64,000 nucleotides of DNA, taken from NCBI RefSeq assembly GCF_000425445.1, contig NZ_AUDL01000004.1, forward strand, positions 496,001-560,000. The letters are read 5' to 3'. A model generated the notes under the pieces. That model saw only the letters and a list, made by a program, of their open reading frames with translations, ran no database searches and was not told the DNA's origin. This DNA is from Flavobacterium denitrificans DSM 15936. GTDB lineage: Bacteria; Bacteroidota; Bacteroidia; Flavobacteriales; Flavobacteriaceae. Below, piece after piece: positions 17,356 to 26,778 of this stretch. A program made the translations under genes and the position numbers. Each line of letters opens with the position of its first letter. The first letter of the stretch is position 1.

Positions 17356-18705
17356 TTACTTCTTTTGTTTTAATAACTCATTCGCCTTCAAAAAGTATTC
17401 CTCTTTTTTCTTGGCATCTCCCAATCCATTGTAAGCCTCTCCTAATTGAATATTAAAATTTGATTCCAACATTTTATCATCAACAACATAATCAAGCCCC
17501 ATTTCTAAAACGGTTTTTGCATTCTTAAATTGTTTTAACTGATTGTTTCCCAGTCCAGCATAATAATAAAATTGCGGTTGGCTCGGGTAAACTTCAATCA
17601 TATTCATGGCCCTTTTAGTCATTGGCTCAAATTGTTTTGCCTGTGTATAGGCTTCAAGCAAAAGCAAATTGGTTTCGCGATCTGTGTCTGAATTGGCGCG
17701 TAAATCTTTTTCATAATATTTAATCGCATTTTCAAATTGACCTTTGCTGTGATAAAATTTTCCAATTTCTTTAGCAACATCAACATTTGGATCATTATCA
17801 AAATATGAAATCGCTTTCTCTAAATCTGGAGCGTATTGCGGATTTTTATTGGTAAAAATCAAAAACTCATTCAAAGTTCTGTGTTTGATTTTTGAATCAA
17901 TTTTTGAACTTGCCAAAATAATATTCATTGACTTGATTGCTTTATCTGCCTGATTTGCATCTAAATAAGTTTTGAACAAACTTACCTGTGCCCATTCAGA
18001 AGTTGGAACTTCTTTTGCCAGTTTTGTTGCAATTTCTAAAGCCTTATCGTTATCATCCGATTTTGAATATAAAATAATCAGATCAAGATAATTTGATTCT
18101 TCTTTTGGATTCCTTTTTATCTGATCAATCAAATTTGAAATCTCTGCATTTTGATATTTTCCTTGAGAAAGAATCTGCATTTTATAACGATCACGATCTT
18201 CCGATTTTCCGAATTTATCATTCATTTCGTTAATCGTCACAAGTGCTTTATCAAACTGGTTTGTAAGCATATACAACGAAATCAGATCGTCTTTGTATTC
18301 TTCGTCAAAAACAATAATTTTCTGAATCGTTTCTATCGCCAACGGATAATTCTTGGTTTCATAACTTACATCATAAATTCCAAGCCAATACCATTTGTTT
18401 TTAGGATCTAATTGTGTAGCTTTTTCAAAAGCAGTATTTGCGCTTTGATAATTTCTTAAAGAAAAATAATTTTTCCCCAACTCAAAATAAGCAACAGCGT
18501 CATTAGGTTTTAGCTTTATGCATTTTTCTAATGATACTATGGCTTTATCATAATTTTCGATTCCTTTTTGTTTCAAAGATTCATAAAAAGCATCTTGATA
18601 TTCATCTGGCACCATAGCAATATCTTCCGGTTCGGTCTGAGCCAAAACCGAGTTTGAATTGCCAAGCAAAACAAGAAATAAAATGACCAAAACGCCTTTT
18701 TTCAT
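17356..18705 (-). CDS. Secreted tetratricopeptide-repeat protein
   Basis: 449 residues with a cleavable signal (NSNSVLAQ near residue 23) followed by repeated TPR helices from about residue 40 to the end, for example AVAYFELGKNYFSLRNYQSA and AIKYYEKDLRANSD. TPR arrays are protein-interaction scaffolds; the partner is unknown. It belongs to a block with DUF4292 and the EnvC-like gene, three genes with almost no spacing. Confidence 0.85.
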   Translation of the reverse strand: MKKGVLVILFLVLLGNSNSVLAQTEPEDIAMVPDEYQDAFYESLKQKGIENYDKAIVSLEKCIKLKPNDAVAYFELGKNYFSLRNYQSANTAFEKATQLDPKNKWYWLGIYDVSYETKNYPLAIETIQKIIVFDEEYKDDLISLYMLTNQFDKALVTINEMNDKFGKSEDRDRYKMQILSQGKYQNAEISNLIDQIKRNPKEESNYLDLIILYSKSDDNDKALEIATKLAKEVPTSEWAQVSLFKTYLDANQADKAIKSMNIILASSKIDSKIKHRTLNEFLIFTNKNPQYAPDLEKAISYFDNDPNVDVAKEIGKFYHSKGQFENAIKYYEKDLRANSDTDRETNLLLLEAYTQAKQFEPMTKRAMNMIEVYPSQPQFYYYAGLGNNQLKQFKNAKTVLEMGLDYVVDDKMLESNFNIQLGEAYNGLGDAKKKEEYFLKANELLKQKK

Positions 18706-18756
18706 TTTAAAAAAATTTGATTTTTAAATCAAAAAGAAACTGCTAAAACTCTTTTC

Positions 18757-19773
18757 TTATTCTAAAACGGAGTAATCTCCAATGCTGATGCTGGTAAATT
18801 TACCATCATAACTAACATGATTTCCAATCATCGCATTGTCTAAGTTAGCGTTTTTTATTTGAGAATACGTTTGTATTAAGCTATTTTTAATAGAACTGTC
18901 TGTGATACGACATCCTTTTCCAACAGAAACATTTGGTCCAACTGTTGTATTCTTCAAGACCACATTTTCTCCAATATAGCATGGTGGAATAATTGTTGAA
19001 TTCTCTAATGTTACATCGTAATCTACTAAATGCTCTCCATCATTATGTAAAAAACCAAGCATTCTTGAATTCGTTTCAACCGTAACGTCTTTGTTTCCGC
19101 AATCCATCCATTCATCAACACTTCCAGTTTTAAAAACTTTTCCGTTTGCCATCATGGCTTTAATTCCGTCATTGATTTGATATTCTCCACCATTTTGAAT
19201 ATTGTTATCCAAAACACCTTGAAGCTCTTTTTTCAAATCACCAACTTCTTTGAAATAGTAAATCCCGATAACAGCTAAATCGCTTACAAACTCTTTTGGC
19301 TTCTCAACCAATTCAATAATTTCATTATTCTGATTAAGTTTAACTACACCAAAAGCTTCTGGCTGATCTACTTGTTTTACCCAAATTACAGCATCTGCCG
19401 AAGGATCCAATTCAAAATCAGCTCTGATTAAAGTATCCGCGTAAGCAATAACTGCAGGACCAGACAATGATTCTTTGGCACACATGATAGCATGTCCTGT
19501 TCCTAAAGGCAAATCCTGACGGTAAATAGATGCTTTTGCTCCAAGACCTTTTGCCAAATCCTCTAAACTTGTCACAACATCTTCGCCAAAAAAAGCTTCG
19601 TCACCTAATATAAAAGCAACTTCTTCAATTGGTTCTTTTAAAATTTTAGCAATATCTTCAACTAAACGGTGAACGATACTTTTTCCTGCAACCGGAATTA
19701 ATGGTTTTGGAACTGTTAATGTATGTGGTCTAAGTCTCGAGCCACGGCCCGCCATTGGAACTATTATTTTCAT
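18757..19773 (-). CDS. Sugar-phosphate nucleotidyltransferase with left-handed beta-helix tail
   Basis: 338 residues. The N-terminal motif MKIIVPMAGRGSRLRPHT and VPKPLIPVAGKSI give the nucleotide-binding and catalytic loop of NDP-sugar pyrophosphorylases; AYADTLI carries the metal-binding Asp. The C-terminal 80 residues contain hexapeptide repeats (STIIPPCYIGENVVLKNTTV). The nucleotide and sugar cannot be fixed from sequence (mannose-1-P or glucose-1-P). It lies in a cluster with dut and a flippase. Confidence 0.85.
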   Translation of the reverse strand: MKIIVPMAGRGSRLRPHTLTVPKPLIPVAGKSIVHRLVEDIAKILKEPIEEVAFILGDEAFFGEDVVTSLEDLAKGLGAKASIYRQDLPLGTGHAIMCAKESLSGPAVIAYADTLIRADFELDPSADAVIWVKQVDQPEAFGVVKLNQNNEIIELVEKPKEFVSDLAVIGIYYFKEVGDLKKELQGVLDNNIQNGGEYQINDGIKAMMANGKVFKTGSVDEWMDCGNKDVTVETNSRMLGFLHNDGEHLVDYDVTLENSTIIPPCYIGENVVLKNTTVGPNVSVGKGCRITDSSIKNSLIQTYSQIKNANLDNAMIGNHVSYDGKFTSISIGDYSVLE

Positions 19774-19868
19774 TTTTATATTTATTTTTTATGGGAAGAT
19801 TTAAAAATCTTCTTGAGTTGGTTCTTGTTTTTTTAAAGTACTGTAAACTGAAAACTGCGACCGAAAAT

Positions 19869-20303
19869 TTATTTCACTCCAGTGCTCCCAAAACCTCCAG
19901 CGCCTCTTGAAGTTTCAGATAATTCTTCAACTTCTATCCATTCTGCTCTTTCGTGTTTTGCGATAATCAATTGTGCGATTCGTTCGCCATTTTCAACAAC
20001 GAATTCTTCATTTGATAAATTTACCAAAATCACTCCTATCTCACCTCTGTAATCAGCATCTACAGTTCCTGGAGAATTCAAAACGGTTACACCTTTTTTG
20101 GCTGCCAATCCGCTTCTTGGTCGAACTTGCGCTTCGTAACCAATTGGCAATTCAATAAAAAGTCCCGTTTTTACAATAGTTCTTTCTAAAGGTTTTAATA
20201 TAATCGATTCTGTTAAATTAGCACGCAAATCCATTCCTGCCGAAGCAATCGTTTCGTAGTTTGGCAAATCATGCTGTGATTTATTGATAATTTGTATTTT
20301 CAT
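19869..20303 (-). CDS. dut: dUTP diphosphatase
   Basis: 144 residues, the trimeric dUTPase length. All five motifs are present: [41 protein letters not shown] and the C-terminal [10 protein letters not shown]. It hydrolyses dUTP to dUMP and limits uracil in DNA. Situated between a flippase and a nucleotidyltransferase gene on the same strand, 26 bases after the flippase. Confidence 0.96.
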   Translation of the reverse strand: MKIQIINKSQHDLPNYETIASAGMDLRANLTESIILKPLERTIVKTGLFIELPIGYEAQVRPRSGLAAKKGVTVLNSPGTVDADYRGEIGVILVNLSNEEFVVENGERIAQLIIAKHERAEWIEVEELSETSRGAGGFGSTGVK

Positions 20304-20329
20304 TTCTAAGTATAAATTTTTAAACGTAC

Positions 20330-21787
20330 TTATTTCTTTAATATTCCTTTTATAGTGTCTTTTTCAAAATGATAAACCATATACATAAAGATTAAAAGAA
20401 GCGGAATTCCAACATAATATTTCTCTCTAAATCCGTAAAATGAAATTATTGAAAATAATATGGAAACACCCAAATAAGCGCCAATTTTGTTCATATCATA
20501 GGGAATTGGATAATATTTATTTCCTAAAACATAAGAAATAAGCATCATGCTTCCGTAAGCAGAAATGGTCGCAATTGCCGAACCATAATAGCTATATTTT
20601 GGAATCAAAAGATAATTTAAAACCAAAGTCACAATTGCGCCAACGATAGAAATATAAGCTCCAATTTTTGTTTTGTCTGTCAGTTTATACCAAACAGATA
20701 AGTTATTGTAGATCCCTAAAAAGAAGTTTGCCAAAATAATCAGTGGCACCACTTTCATCGCTTCCCAATACGATTTGTTATCTAACAATAAAAATTTTAA
20801 GACATCTGCAAAAACAATAACGCCTAATAAAATTAATGATCCTAAAATCACAAAATATTTCGTGATTACGGCATAAGTCTGAGGTGCATTTTCATTTTTG
20901 GCATGGCTGAAAAAGAACGGTTCGATTCCTAATCTAAATGCGGTTGCAAAAAGAACCATAAACAATCCTAATTTGTAACAAGCGGAATAAGCTCCGACTT
21001 CAGATTTTGCTAAATTTTCTGGAAGTAAATATCCTAATAAGATTTTATCGAAATGTTCATTTACGGCAAATGCCAATCCGGCAACTAAAATTGGAAGACC
21101 GTATTTCATCATTCTTCTCCAAAGTTCTGGATCGAATTTTCGGCCAAGCGAAAGATAATTTGGCGAAAGCACCACAAAAGTGGCTAAACTTGCCAAAAGA
21201 TTGGCAATGAAGATATAAGCAATCTGGAAATTCTCAACATATAAGTTATCCCAAACCGAATTAGGATGTGAATCTGCTAATACAGGCAAATACATCAAAA
21301 AGAAAATATTCAATAATAAGTTAATTACAACATTTCCAATCTTAATTGCCGCATAAACCATTGGCCTTTGATTGGCTCTAAGTTTAGAAAAAGGCACTAA
21401 AACCAAAGCATCCAAAACTAAAATCCAAACTGAGTATGTAATATATTGTACATCAACTTCGGCCCAGGTTGCTAAAGTATTTCTAAAAATCAAGGCCACA
21501 AACAAAAACCCTATAGATGACCAAAATATTGAAATCGTAGAAGTTGCAATCACATTTTTCTTGTCTTCTTCGGCGCTATAGAATCTGAAGAAAGCAGTTT
21601 CCATTCCGTACGAAAGAACAACATTAAAGAAAACCATCCAAGACAAGACAATCGAAACTTCGCCATATTCTGCTGTTGGCAAAATACCAGTATATAACCT
21701 GACCAATAAAAAACTCAGCATTCGAGGTAAAACCGTTGCTAGTCCGTAAATCGCAGTTTGTTTGAATAGATTTTTATATAATCCCAA
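20330..21787 (-). CDS. Polysaccharide flippase (Wzx/MurJ-like)
   Basis: 485 residues with about 14 hydrophobic segments and the N-terminal [19 protein letters not shown] pattern of MVF/PST exporters. It probably flips a lipid-linked oligosaccharide across the inner membrane. This is a second flippase in the window, separate from the one in the 43-54 kb polysaccharide locus. First gene of the - strand block running to envC. Confidence 0.85.
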   Translation of the reverse strand: MGLYKNLFKQTAIYGLATVLPRMLSFLLVRLYTGILPTAEYGEVSIVLSWMVFFNVVLSYGMETAFFRFYSAEEDKKNVIATSTISIFWSSIGFLFVALIFRNTLATWAEVDVQYITYSVWILVLDALVLVPFSKLRANQRPMVYAAIKIGNVVINLLLNIFFLMYLPVLADSHPNSVWDNLYVENFQIAYIFIANLLASLATFVVLSPNYLSLGRKFDPELWRRMMKYGLPILVAGLAFAVNEHFDKILLGYLLPENLAKSEVGAYSACYKLGLFMVLFATAFRLGIEPFFFSHAKNENAPQTYAVITKYFVILGSLILLGVIVFADVLKFLLLDNKSYWEAMKVVPLIILANFFLGIYNNLSVWYKLTDKTKIGAYISIVGAIVTLVLNYLLIPKYSYYGSAIATISAYGSMMLISYVLGNKYYPIPYDMNKIGAYLGVSILFSIISFYGFREKYYVGIPLLLIFMYMVYHFEKDTIKGILKK

Positions 21788-21881
21788 AATAATTTAATAA
21801 TAAAGTTCGTAAAACAAAAATAACCAATTCTTTGGTTTAATAATGATTTTGCTCGTTCAATAAAACAAGTTGTGCGTGTTT

Positions 21882-22328
21882 TTATTGCGTTAATTTGGTT
21901 TCGTCCAAAACTTTTACAAAGTGAAATCCTTTTGGGCTATATCCTTGATTGTAGTAAAAGCGATGTGCGCCAAAATTTCCTGTAAATGCATCCAAAACAA
22001 TACTGCTGCAACCTAGATCTTTTGCTTTTTGGTCAACATAATCCGTTAGCATTTTTCCTATTCCTTTAGATCTGTATGCTGGATTTACGACAAAATTATC
22101 AATCTCAAGATATTTTCCTGTCCAAAGTTTTGTCGCAGACCAACAGCCCGTTATCCCTAAACAAGAATCATTTTCGAAAACCCCAATCTGAATGTAATTG
22201 TGTGGTACCATCTCCAAAAGAAAAGATTGATATTTTTCAACTGAAAGTTTTGGATATAGAAAACGCATGGTGTCAATTTGCTCCAGCATTTCTTCGATTG
22301 TAGTAAGTTCTCGTATTTGAAATTCCAT
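21882..22328 (-). CDS. GNAT-family N-acetyltransferase
   Basis: 148 residues from the ATG at 22328. The acetyl-CoA motif A is seen in VNPAYRSKGIGKMLTDYVDQ, followed by GAHRFYYNQGYSPKGFHFVK at the C-terminus. The substrate is unknown. A TTG at 22349 extends the frame but lies in the -7 box TATTTTTG. A single gene, divergent from the small-RNA candidate. Confidence 0.85.
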   Translation of the reverse strand: MEFQIRELTTIEEMLEQIDTMRFLYPKLSVEKYQSFLLEMVPHNYIQIGVFENDSCLGITGCWSATKLWTGKYLEIDNFVVNPAYRSKGIGKMLTDYVDQKAKDLGCSSIVLDAFTGNFGAHRFYYNQGYSPKGFHFVKVLDETKLTQ

Positions 22329-22346
22329 TATACTAAAAATAAACCT

Positions 22347-22354
22347 CAAAAATA
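22347..22354 (-). promoter_or_regulatory. -7 box TATTTTTG of the GNAT gene
   Basis: Consensus TAnnTTTG on the - strand, 18 bases before the ATG; it decides the start by excluding the TTG at 22349. Confidence 0.55.
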
Positions 22355-22456
22355 CTCAATTTTTCTCCTTTTATAATATAATTCTAAAACAACTAAAGAT
22401 GTGAAATGTATAAAAACGCAAAAAAATTATATAATTTTTTACAATTGCTTATGTAT

Positions 22457-22464
22457 TAACTTTG
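22457..22464 (+). promoter_or_regulatory. -7 box TAACTTTG of the small-RNA candidate
   Basis: Consensus TAnnTTTG five bases before the first hairpin arm at 22469; initiation 5-7 bases downstream would start the transcript exactly at that arm. No strong -33 TTG is visible. Confidence 0.5.
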
Positions 22465-22469
22465 TATCA

Positions 22470-22648
22470 AAGGGAATGAGAAAAGCTAAAATACAACCCT
22501 TTAAAAAAGCAAAGCATTGGGACTGATAAAGCTAGTTTGTTCCCACAAAAGACAAAGCAAAAGGGATTGATTCTGCTGAAATGTAACCCTCAAAAAACAG
22601 AGCATTGGGACTAATAAAGCTAGTTTGTTCCCATAAAAGACAAAGCAA
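22470..22648 (+). repeat. Two-copy 88-bp tandem repeat inside the RNA candidate
   Basis: H2 and the following linker recur 88 bp apart: TGGGA at 22518 and 22606, GACAAAGCAA at 22551 and 22639. The H2 loops differ by one base (ACTGATAAAGC versus ACTAATAAAGC), while the H1 loops have diverged but their stems remain paired. Confidence 0.85.
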
Positions 22649-22762
22649 ACAGAGGTGATAAATCTGTACAATAATTTTATAAAATGGTACTGATTCTCAG
22701 TTTTTGGGTAAATTGAGAATCACCATTTTATAAGTTCAAATTCACAAATAAAATCTATATAT

Positions 22763-22796
22763 AAAAAAGCAGGCACTTGGGGATGTCGGCTTTTTT
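22763..22796 (+). terminator. Terminator of the small-RNA candidate
   Basis: AAAAAAGC (22763-22770) pairs with GCTTTTTT (22789-22796), with further pairing GGCA/TGTC inside after one mismatch, and ends in T6. Its 3' arm can alternatively pair with the atpG terminator arm at 22811-22817. Confidence 0.6.
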
Positions 22797-22807
22797 ACAC
22801 AAAAAAA

Positions 22808-22833
22808 AGAGCCGACAAGTAATTGTCGGCTCT
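22808..22833. terminator. Bidirectional terminator after atpG
   Basis: AGAGCCGACAA (22808-22818), loop GTAA, and TTGTCGGCTCT (22823-22833) form a perfect 11-bp stem, with T-runs on both strands. It lies 19 bases past the atpG stop on the - strand. Confidence 0.88.
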
Positions 22834-22852
22834 CTTTTTATTCTTAATTATA

Positions 22853-23713
22853 TTACCCGTTTAAAGCTTCAGCTCCACCAACAATCTCTAAGATCTCGTT
22901 AGTAATTGCGGCTTGACGTGCTTTGTTATAAGTCAATTTCAATTGATTTCTTAATGCAGTCGCGTTGTCAGTTGCTTTATGCATAGCTGTCATACGAGCT
23001 CCATGCTCAGAAGCAAATGAATCGCGGATACCTTTATATAATTGTGTTTTTAATGATTTTGGAATCAATGTCAATACAATTTCTTCTTTTGAAGGTTCGA
23101 AAATATAATCTCCAGTAGCAGTTGCTGCATCAGATTTAATTGGAGCTAACGGTAAAAATTGCTCAGTCTGAACAATTTGAGTCGCCGCATTTTTAAACTG
23201 ATTGTAGATTAATTCGATTCTGTCATATTCTCCAGATAAGAATTTTTGAGTCAAATTATCGGCAATTCCAGCAACATTTTCAAAAGTCAAATTATCAAAA
23301 ATTGCATTATGATGCCCGTGAACTTTAAAAGTTTTAGACAAAACATCGTTTCCTTTTTTCCCAATAGGAAAAACATCAACTTGTTTTCCTGCATAAAATT
23401 CAGAACGGTTTTTAACCTCTTTAATAATATTCGAATTGAATGCACCACATAAACCTCTATTTGAAGTAATTGCTACAAGCAATACTTTTTTCACTTCACG
23501 TTGAGTTGTGTAATCTCCTCCAACTTCACCATCGAGCGTTGCTGAAAGATTTTGCAATAATTCCGTTAATTTCTCGGCATAAGGACGCATTGCAGTGATT
23601 GCATCTTGTGCTTTCTTAAGCTTTGCAGCAGAAACCATTTTCATAGCCGATGTAATCTGCATCGTCGATGAAACGGAAGTAATTCTATTACGGATTTCCT
23701 TTAAATTTGCCAT
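22853..23713 (-). CDS. atpG: ATP synthase F1 subunit gamma
   Basis: 286 residues. N-terminal LKEIRNRITSVSSTMQITSAMKMVSAAKLKKAQ and C-terminal helices TYNKARQAAITNEILEIVGG in shorter form (motifs RITSV, AMKMVSAAKL, ARQAAITNEI) are the rotor-shaft coiled coil. It is the central stalk that couples proton flow to catalysis. Last gene of this ATP synthase block; no atpD follows. Confidence 0.96.
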   Translation of the reverse strand: MANLKEIRNRITSVSSTMQITSAMKMVSAAKLKKAQDAITAMRPYAEKLTELLQNLSATLDGEVGGDYTTQREVKKVLLVAITSNRGLCGAFNSNIIKEVKNRSEFYAGKQVDVFPIGKKGNDVLSKTFKVHGHHNAIFDNLTFENVAGIADNLTQKFLSGEYDRIELIYNQFKNAATQIVQTEQFLPLAPIKSDAATATGDYIFEPSKEEIVLTLIPKSLKTQLYKGIRDSFASEHGARMTAMHKATDNATALRNQLKLTYNKARQAAITNEILEIVGGAEALNG

Positions 23714-23744
23714 CTATTAATTAGAAAATGTGACAATTTGAAAA

Positions 23745-23786
23745 TTAGATAATTAGAATAATGTTTTACATTATCTAATTATCTAA
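23745..23786. repeat. ATTATCTAATT inverted repeat between atpA and atpG
   Basis: TTAGATAATTAGAATAATG (23745-23763) and the complementary arm 23769-23786 (one base shorter) enclose TTTTA. Further ATTATCTAATT units continue to 23808. It could form an AU-rich hairpin in the operon mRNA and lower atpG relative to atpA, or be a dispersed intergenic repeat. Confidence 0.6.
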
Positions 23787-23802
23787 TTAACGAATTATCT
23801 AA

Positions 23803-25380
23803 TTAGTTATATTTTGCTGAAACTTCTTTTGCTGCTTTTTCGATAACATCAGTAATGTTGTCGTCAAATTTACCAGCTTTTAATGCGTTAAGCGTATCTT
23901 TATGTTTACTGTTCATGTAAGCTAAGAAATCAGCTTCGAATTCTTTTACTTTATTTACAGGAACACTTTTCAATAAGTTTTTAGATCCAGCGTAAATAAT
24001 AGCAACTTGGTTTTCAACAGGATAAGGATCATTTAAACCTTGTTTCAAGATTTCAACGTTTCTTTTTCCTTTTTCAATTACGTTTAATGTAACAGAATCC
24101 AAGTCAGAACCAAATTTAGCGAAAGCTTCTAATTCACGGAATTGAGCTTGGTCTAATTTTAAAGTTCCAGAAACTTTTTTCATTGATTTAATTTGTGCAT
24201 TACCTCCAACACGAGATACAGAGATACCTACGTTGATAGCAGGACGAACCCCAGAGTTGAACAAATCTCCATCAAGGAAAATCTGACCATCTGTAATAGA
24301 GATTACGTTTGTTGGAATATATGCAGAAACGTCACCAGCTTGAGTTTCGATAATTGGCAATGCAGTCAATGAACCACCACCTTTTACGATAGATTTGATA
24401 GAATCTGGTAAATCGTTCATGTTTTTAGCGATGCTATCATCAGCGATTACTTTACAAGCACGCTCTAATAAACGAGAGTGTAAGTAGAAAACGTCTCCAG
24501 GATAAGCCTCACGTCCCGGTGGTCTTCTTAATAAAAGAGAAACCTCACGGTAAGCAACAGCTTGTTTAGATAAATCATCATAAACAATAAGAGCTGGACG
24601 ACCAGAGTCTCTAAAATATTCTCCAATTGCAGCACCAGCGAATGGAGCGTAAACTTGCATTGGAGCTGGATCAGAAGCATTAGCAGCAACGATAACTGTA
24701 TAAGCCATTGCTCCTTTTTCTTCTAACATTTTAGCGATTCCTGCTACAGTTGAAGCTTTTTGTCCAATTGCAACATATATACAGAATACAGGTTTTCCTG
24801 CATCGTAAAATTCTTTTTGATTTAAGATTGTATCGATACAAACAGTTGATTTACCTGTTTGACGGTCACCGATTACAAGCTCACGCTGTCCACGTCCAAC
24901 CGGGATCATAGCATCAACTGCTTTTACTCCTGTTTGTAATGGCTCAGTTACTGGCTGACGGAAGATAACTCCTGGCGCTTTTCTTTCTAAAGGCATTTCG
25001 TATAAGTCACCACCGATTGGTCCTTTTCCATCAATTGGAAAACCAAGAGTGTTAACTACACGTCCTACCATTTGCTCACCTACTTTAAGAGAAGCAATAC
25101 GTTGAGTTCTTTTTGCTGTAGATCCTTCTTTAATTCCTGTTGATGGTCCTAATAATACAACCCCAACATTATCCTCCTCAAGATTCAATACGATACCTTC
25201 CATACCGTTATCAAATTCTACTAACTCACCATATTGAACATTAGATAGCCCGTAAACACGAGCAATACCATCTCCAACTTGAAGTACTGATCCTACTTCC
25301 TCTAGCGTAGCACCAGATTCAAAACCTTCTACTTGCTTTCTTAATATTGCTGAAATTTCAGCAGGTTTGATTTCCGCCAT
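23803..25380 (-). CDS. atpA: ATP synthase F1 subunit alpha
   Basis: 525 residues. Walker [20 protein letters not shown] and [21 protein letters not shown] (shown in part: [12 protein letters not shown]) are diagnostic of alpha. It forms the non-catalytic nucleotide sites of the F1 hexamer. 37 bases after atpH. Confidence 0.97.
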   Translation of the reverse strand: MAEIKPAEISAILRKQVEGFESGATLEEVGSVLQVGDGIARVYGLSNVQYGELVEFDNGMEGIVLNLEEDNVGVVLLGPSTGIKEGSTAKRTQRIASLKVGEQMVGRVVNTLGFPIDGKGPIGGDLYEMPLERKAPGVIFRQPVTEPLQTGVKAVDAMIPVGRGQRELVIGDRQTGKSTVCIDTILNQKEFYDAGKPVFCIYVAIGQKASTVAGIAKMLEEKGAMAYTVIVAANASDPAPMQVYAPFAGAAIGEYFRDSGRPALIVYDDLSKQAVAYREVSLLLRRPPGREAYPGDVFYLHSRLLERACKVIADDSIAKNMNDLPDSIKSIVKGGGSLTALPIIETQAGDVSAYIPTNVISITDGQIFLDGDLFNSGVRPAINVGISVSRVGGNAQIKSMKKVSGTLKLDQAQFRELEAFAKFGSDLDSVTLNVIEKGKRNVEILKQGLNDPYPVENQVAIIYAGSKNLLKSVPVNKVKEFEADFLAYMNSKHKDTLNALKAGKFDDNITDVIEKAAKEVSAKYN

Positions 25381-25417
25381 CTTAATTTATAATTTAGACA
25401 CTTTTTGTGTTATAAAA

Positions 25418-25951
25418 CTAATTACTTAACTCTCTTTTTAATACTTGTAATCTGTAAGCAACTGAAGCGTTGTACTGATCATCTCCTATTCTCAAAATAA
25501 ATCCACCAATGATTGAAGGATCTACTATATTTTCAATTGTAATTTTTTTATCTGATAAAGTTGCAACTTTTGCTAAAACTTTAGCTTCTAAAGCAGCATC
25601 CATTGGAATAGCTGTTGTAACTTTCGCTACTTGAACACCATTACTTGCATCAAATAATTTATTGTATTCTGATGCAATTGCATCTAGAATTTCAAATCTT
25701 TTGTTTTCAAATAATAAACGAAACAAACTTTTAGTCACTCCATTTACATTTGCAAAAACTTCTAAAAGAGCACTTTCTTTTACTTCAACAGTTGTTGTTG
25801 GGTTTTGAATAAACGTACTCAATTCTGTGTTAGTCTCAATTGCGTTTGCAATTGATTTCATATCGTTATTTACAGCTTCGGCAACACCTTTAGAGTTTGC
25901 TAAGTCCAGAATTGCTTTTGCATAACGAATTGCTGCTCTTGTACCTGCCAT
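25418..25951 (-). CDS. atpH: ATP synthase F1 subunit delta
   Basis: 177 residues, OSCP/delta family: N-terminal RAAIRYAKAILDLANSKG and C-terminal VDPSIIGGFILRIGD, then SVAYRLQVLKREL. It ties the peripheral stalk to the top of F1. It starts 4 bases after atpF. Confidence 0.95.
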   Translation of the reverse strand: MAGTRAAIRYAKAILDLANSKGVAEAVNNDMKSIANAIETNTELSTFIQNPTTTVEVKESALLEVFANVNGVTKSLFRLLFENKRFEILDAIASEYNKLFDASNGVQVAKVTTAIPMDAALEAKVLAKVATLSDKKITIENIVDPSIIGGFILRIGDDQYNASVAYRLQVLKRELSN

Positions 25952-25955
25952 AATC

Positions 25956-26456
25956 TTAGTTTAACTTTACGTCACCTAACATTTTCTCTACTAATTTAGT
26001 TTGAGATTCTTTGTTAGATAATTCTTCTTTCAATAATTTCTCAGCGATGCTTAATGATAAAGTTGAAACTTGAGATTTCAATTCAGCCATAGCAGCATTT
26101 TTTTCACTTTCGATAGCAGCTTTAGCTTGCTCGATCATTTTTTGACCTGCTTCTTGTGCTTCGTTTTTAGAATCAGCTATCATTTTCTCTTTCATTTCGC
26201 GAGCTTCTTTCAACATCGCGTCACGTTCTGCACGAGCTTCATTCAAAATTCTTTGATTGTCAGCTTGTAAGTTTTCCATTTCTCTCTTTGCGTTTTCAGC
26301 AGAAAGCAATGCGTTTTTAATACCTTCTTCTCTTGCAGTAATAGATTCCATAATTGGTTTCCATGCAAATTTCACTAAAAGTAAAATCAATACTAACAAG
26401 ATTAAAGCTTGCCAGAAGAATAATCCGAATGAAAAATCGTTAATTAACTTATCCAT
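25956..26456 (-). CDS. atpF: ATP synthase Fo subunit b
   Basis: 166 residues. One N-terminal TM (LFFWQALILLVLILLLVKF) followed by W-K-P-I and a long charged coiled coil. It is the peripheral stator stalk. 88 bases lie between it and atpE. Confidence 0.95.
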   Translation of the reverse strand: MDKLINDFSFGLFFWQALILLVLILLLVKFAWKPIMESITAREEGIKNALLSAENAKREMENLQADNQRILNEARAERDAMLKEAREMKEKMIADSKNEAQEAGQKMIEQAKAAIESEKNAAMAELKSQVSTLSLSIAEKLLKEELSNKESQTKLVEKMLGDVKLN

Positions 26457-26544
26457 TTTATAACTATATTAAATATTTAATTTCTTTTTTAAAGTAACAA
26501 CACCTTTAACCAACCGTTAAAGATGTTGTTATTTTTTTTCTTTA

Positions 26545-26745
26545 TTAGTTTTTTCCTAAGATCAAAGCAGCAAATGCTAAACCTTCTAATAAAGCCGCGA
26601 TAATAATCATCGCAGTTTGAATTTTACCAGCAGCTTCTGGCTGACGAGCAATAGCGTCCATAGCAGATCCACCGATTTTACCTAAACCTAAACCTGCACC
26701 GATTACTACTAAACCAGCACCTACTAAAGTTGGAATTGTTCCCAT
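26545..26745 (-). CDS. atpE: ATP synthase Fo subunit c
   Basis: 66 residues, two TM helices joined by the polar loop ARQPE (33-37). The ion-binding carboxylate is Glu54 in ALLEGLAF; the Gly after it and the lack of a Gln in helix 1 argue for H+ rather than Na+ coupling. It forms the rotor ring. Confidence 0.97.
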   Translation of the reverse strand: MGTIPTLVGAGLVVIGAGLGLGKIGGSAMDAIARQPEAAGKIQTAMIIIAALLEGLAFAALILGKN

Positions 26746-26778
26746 AACTATTTATATATATAAAATTAAACTTCTAAA

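Larger units (their letters stand above)
22469..22796 (+). ncRNA. Structured small RNA candidate with tandem paired hairpins
   Basis: A 328-base stretch with no plausible ORF. Hairpins in order: H1a 22469-22502 (AAAGGG/CCCTTT), H2a 22518-22545 (TGGGA/TCCCA), H1b 22562-22590 (AGGG/CCCT), H2b 22606-22633 (TGGGA/TCCCA), H3 22649-22667 (ACAGA/TCTGT), a long stem 22677-22733 (12 bp outer, 8 bp inner) and a T-tailed hairpin 22763-22796. Single-stranded linkers repeat GACAAAGCAA. Promoter and terminator fit the ends. It could be a copy of a known flavobacterial RNA class (for example Flavo-1) or a new one; I cannot decide without covariance models. Confidence 0.6.

Noticed and set aside
22469..22796. 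6S RNA, tmRNA, RNase P or SRP RNA as identity of the small RNA
   Set aside because: No long 6S-type central bubble rod, no tRNA-like ends, and no conserved RNase P or SRP loop motifs are visible; a tandem-hairpin layout does not fit.
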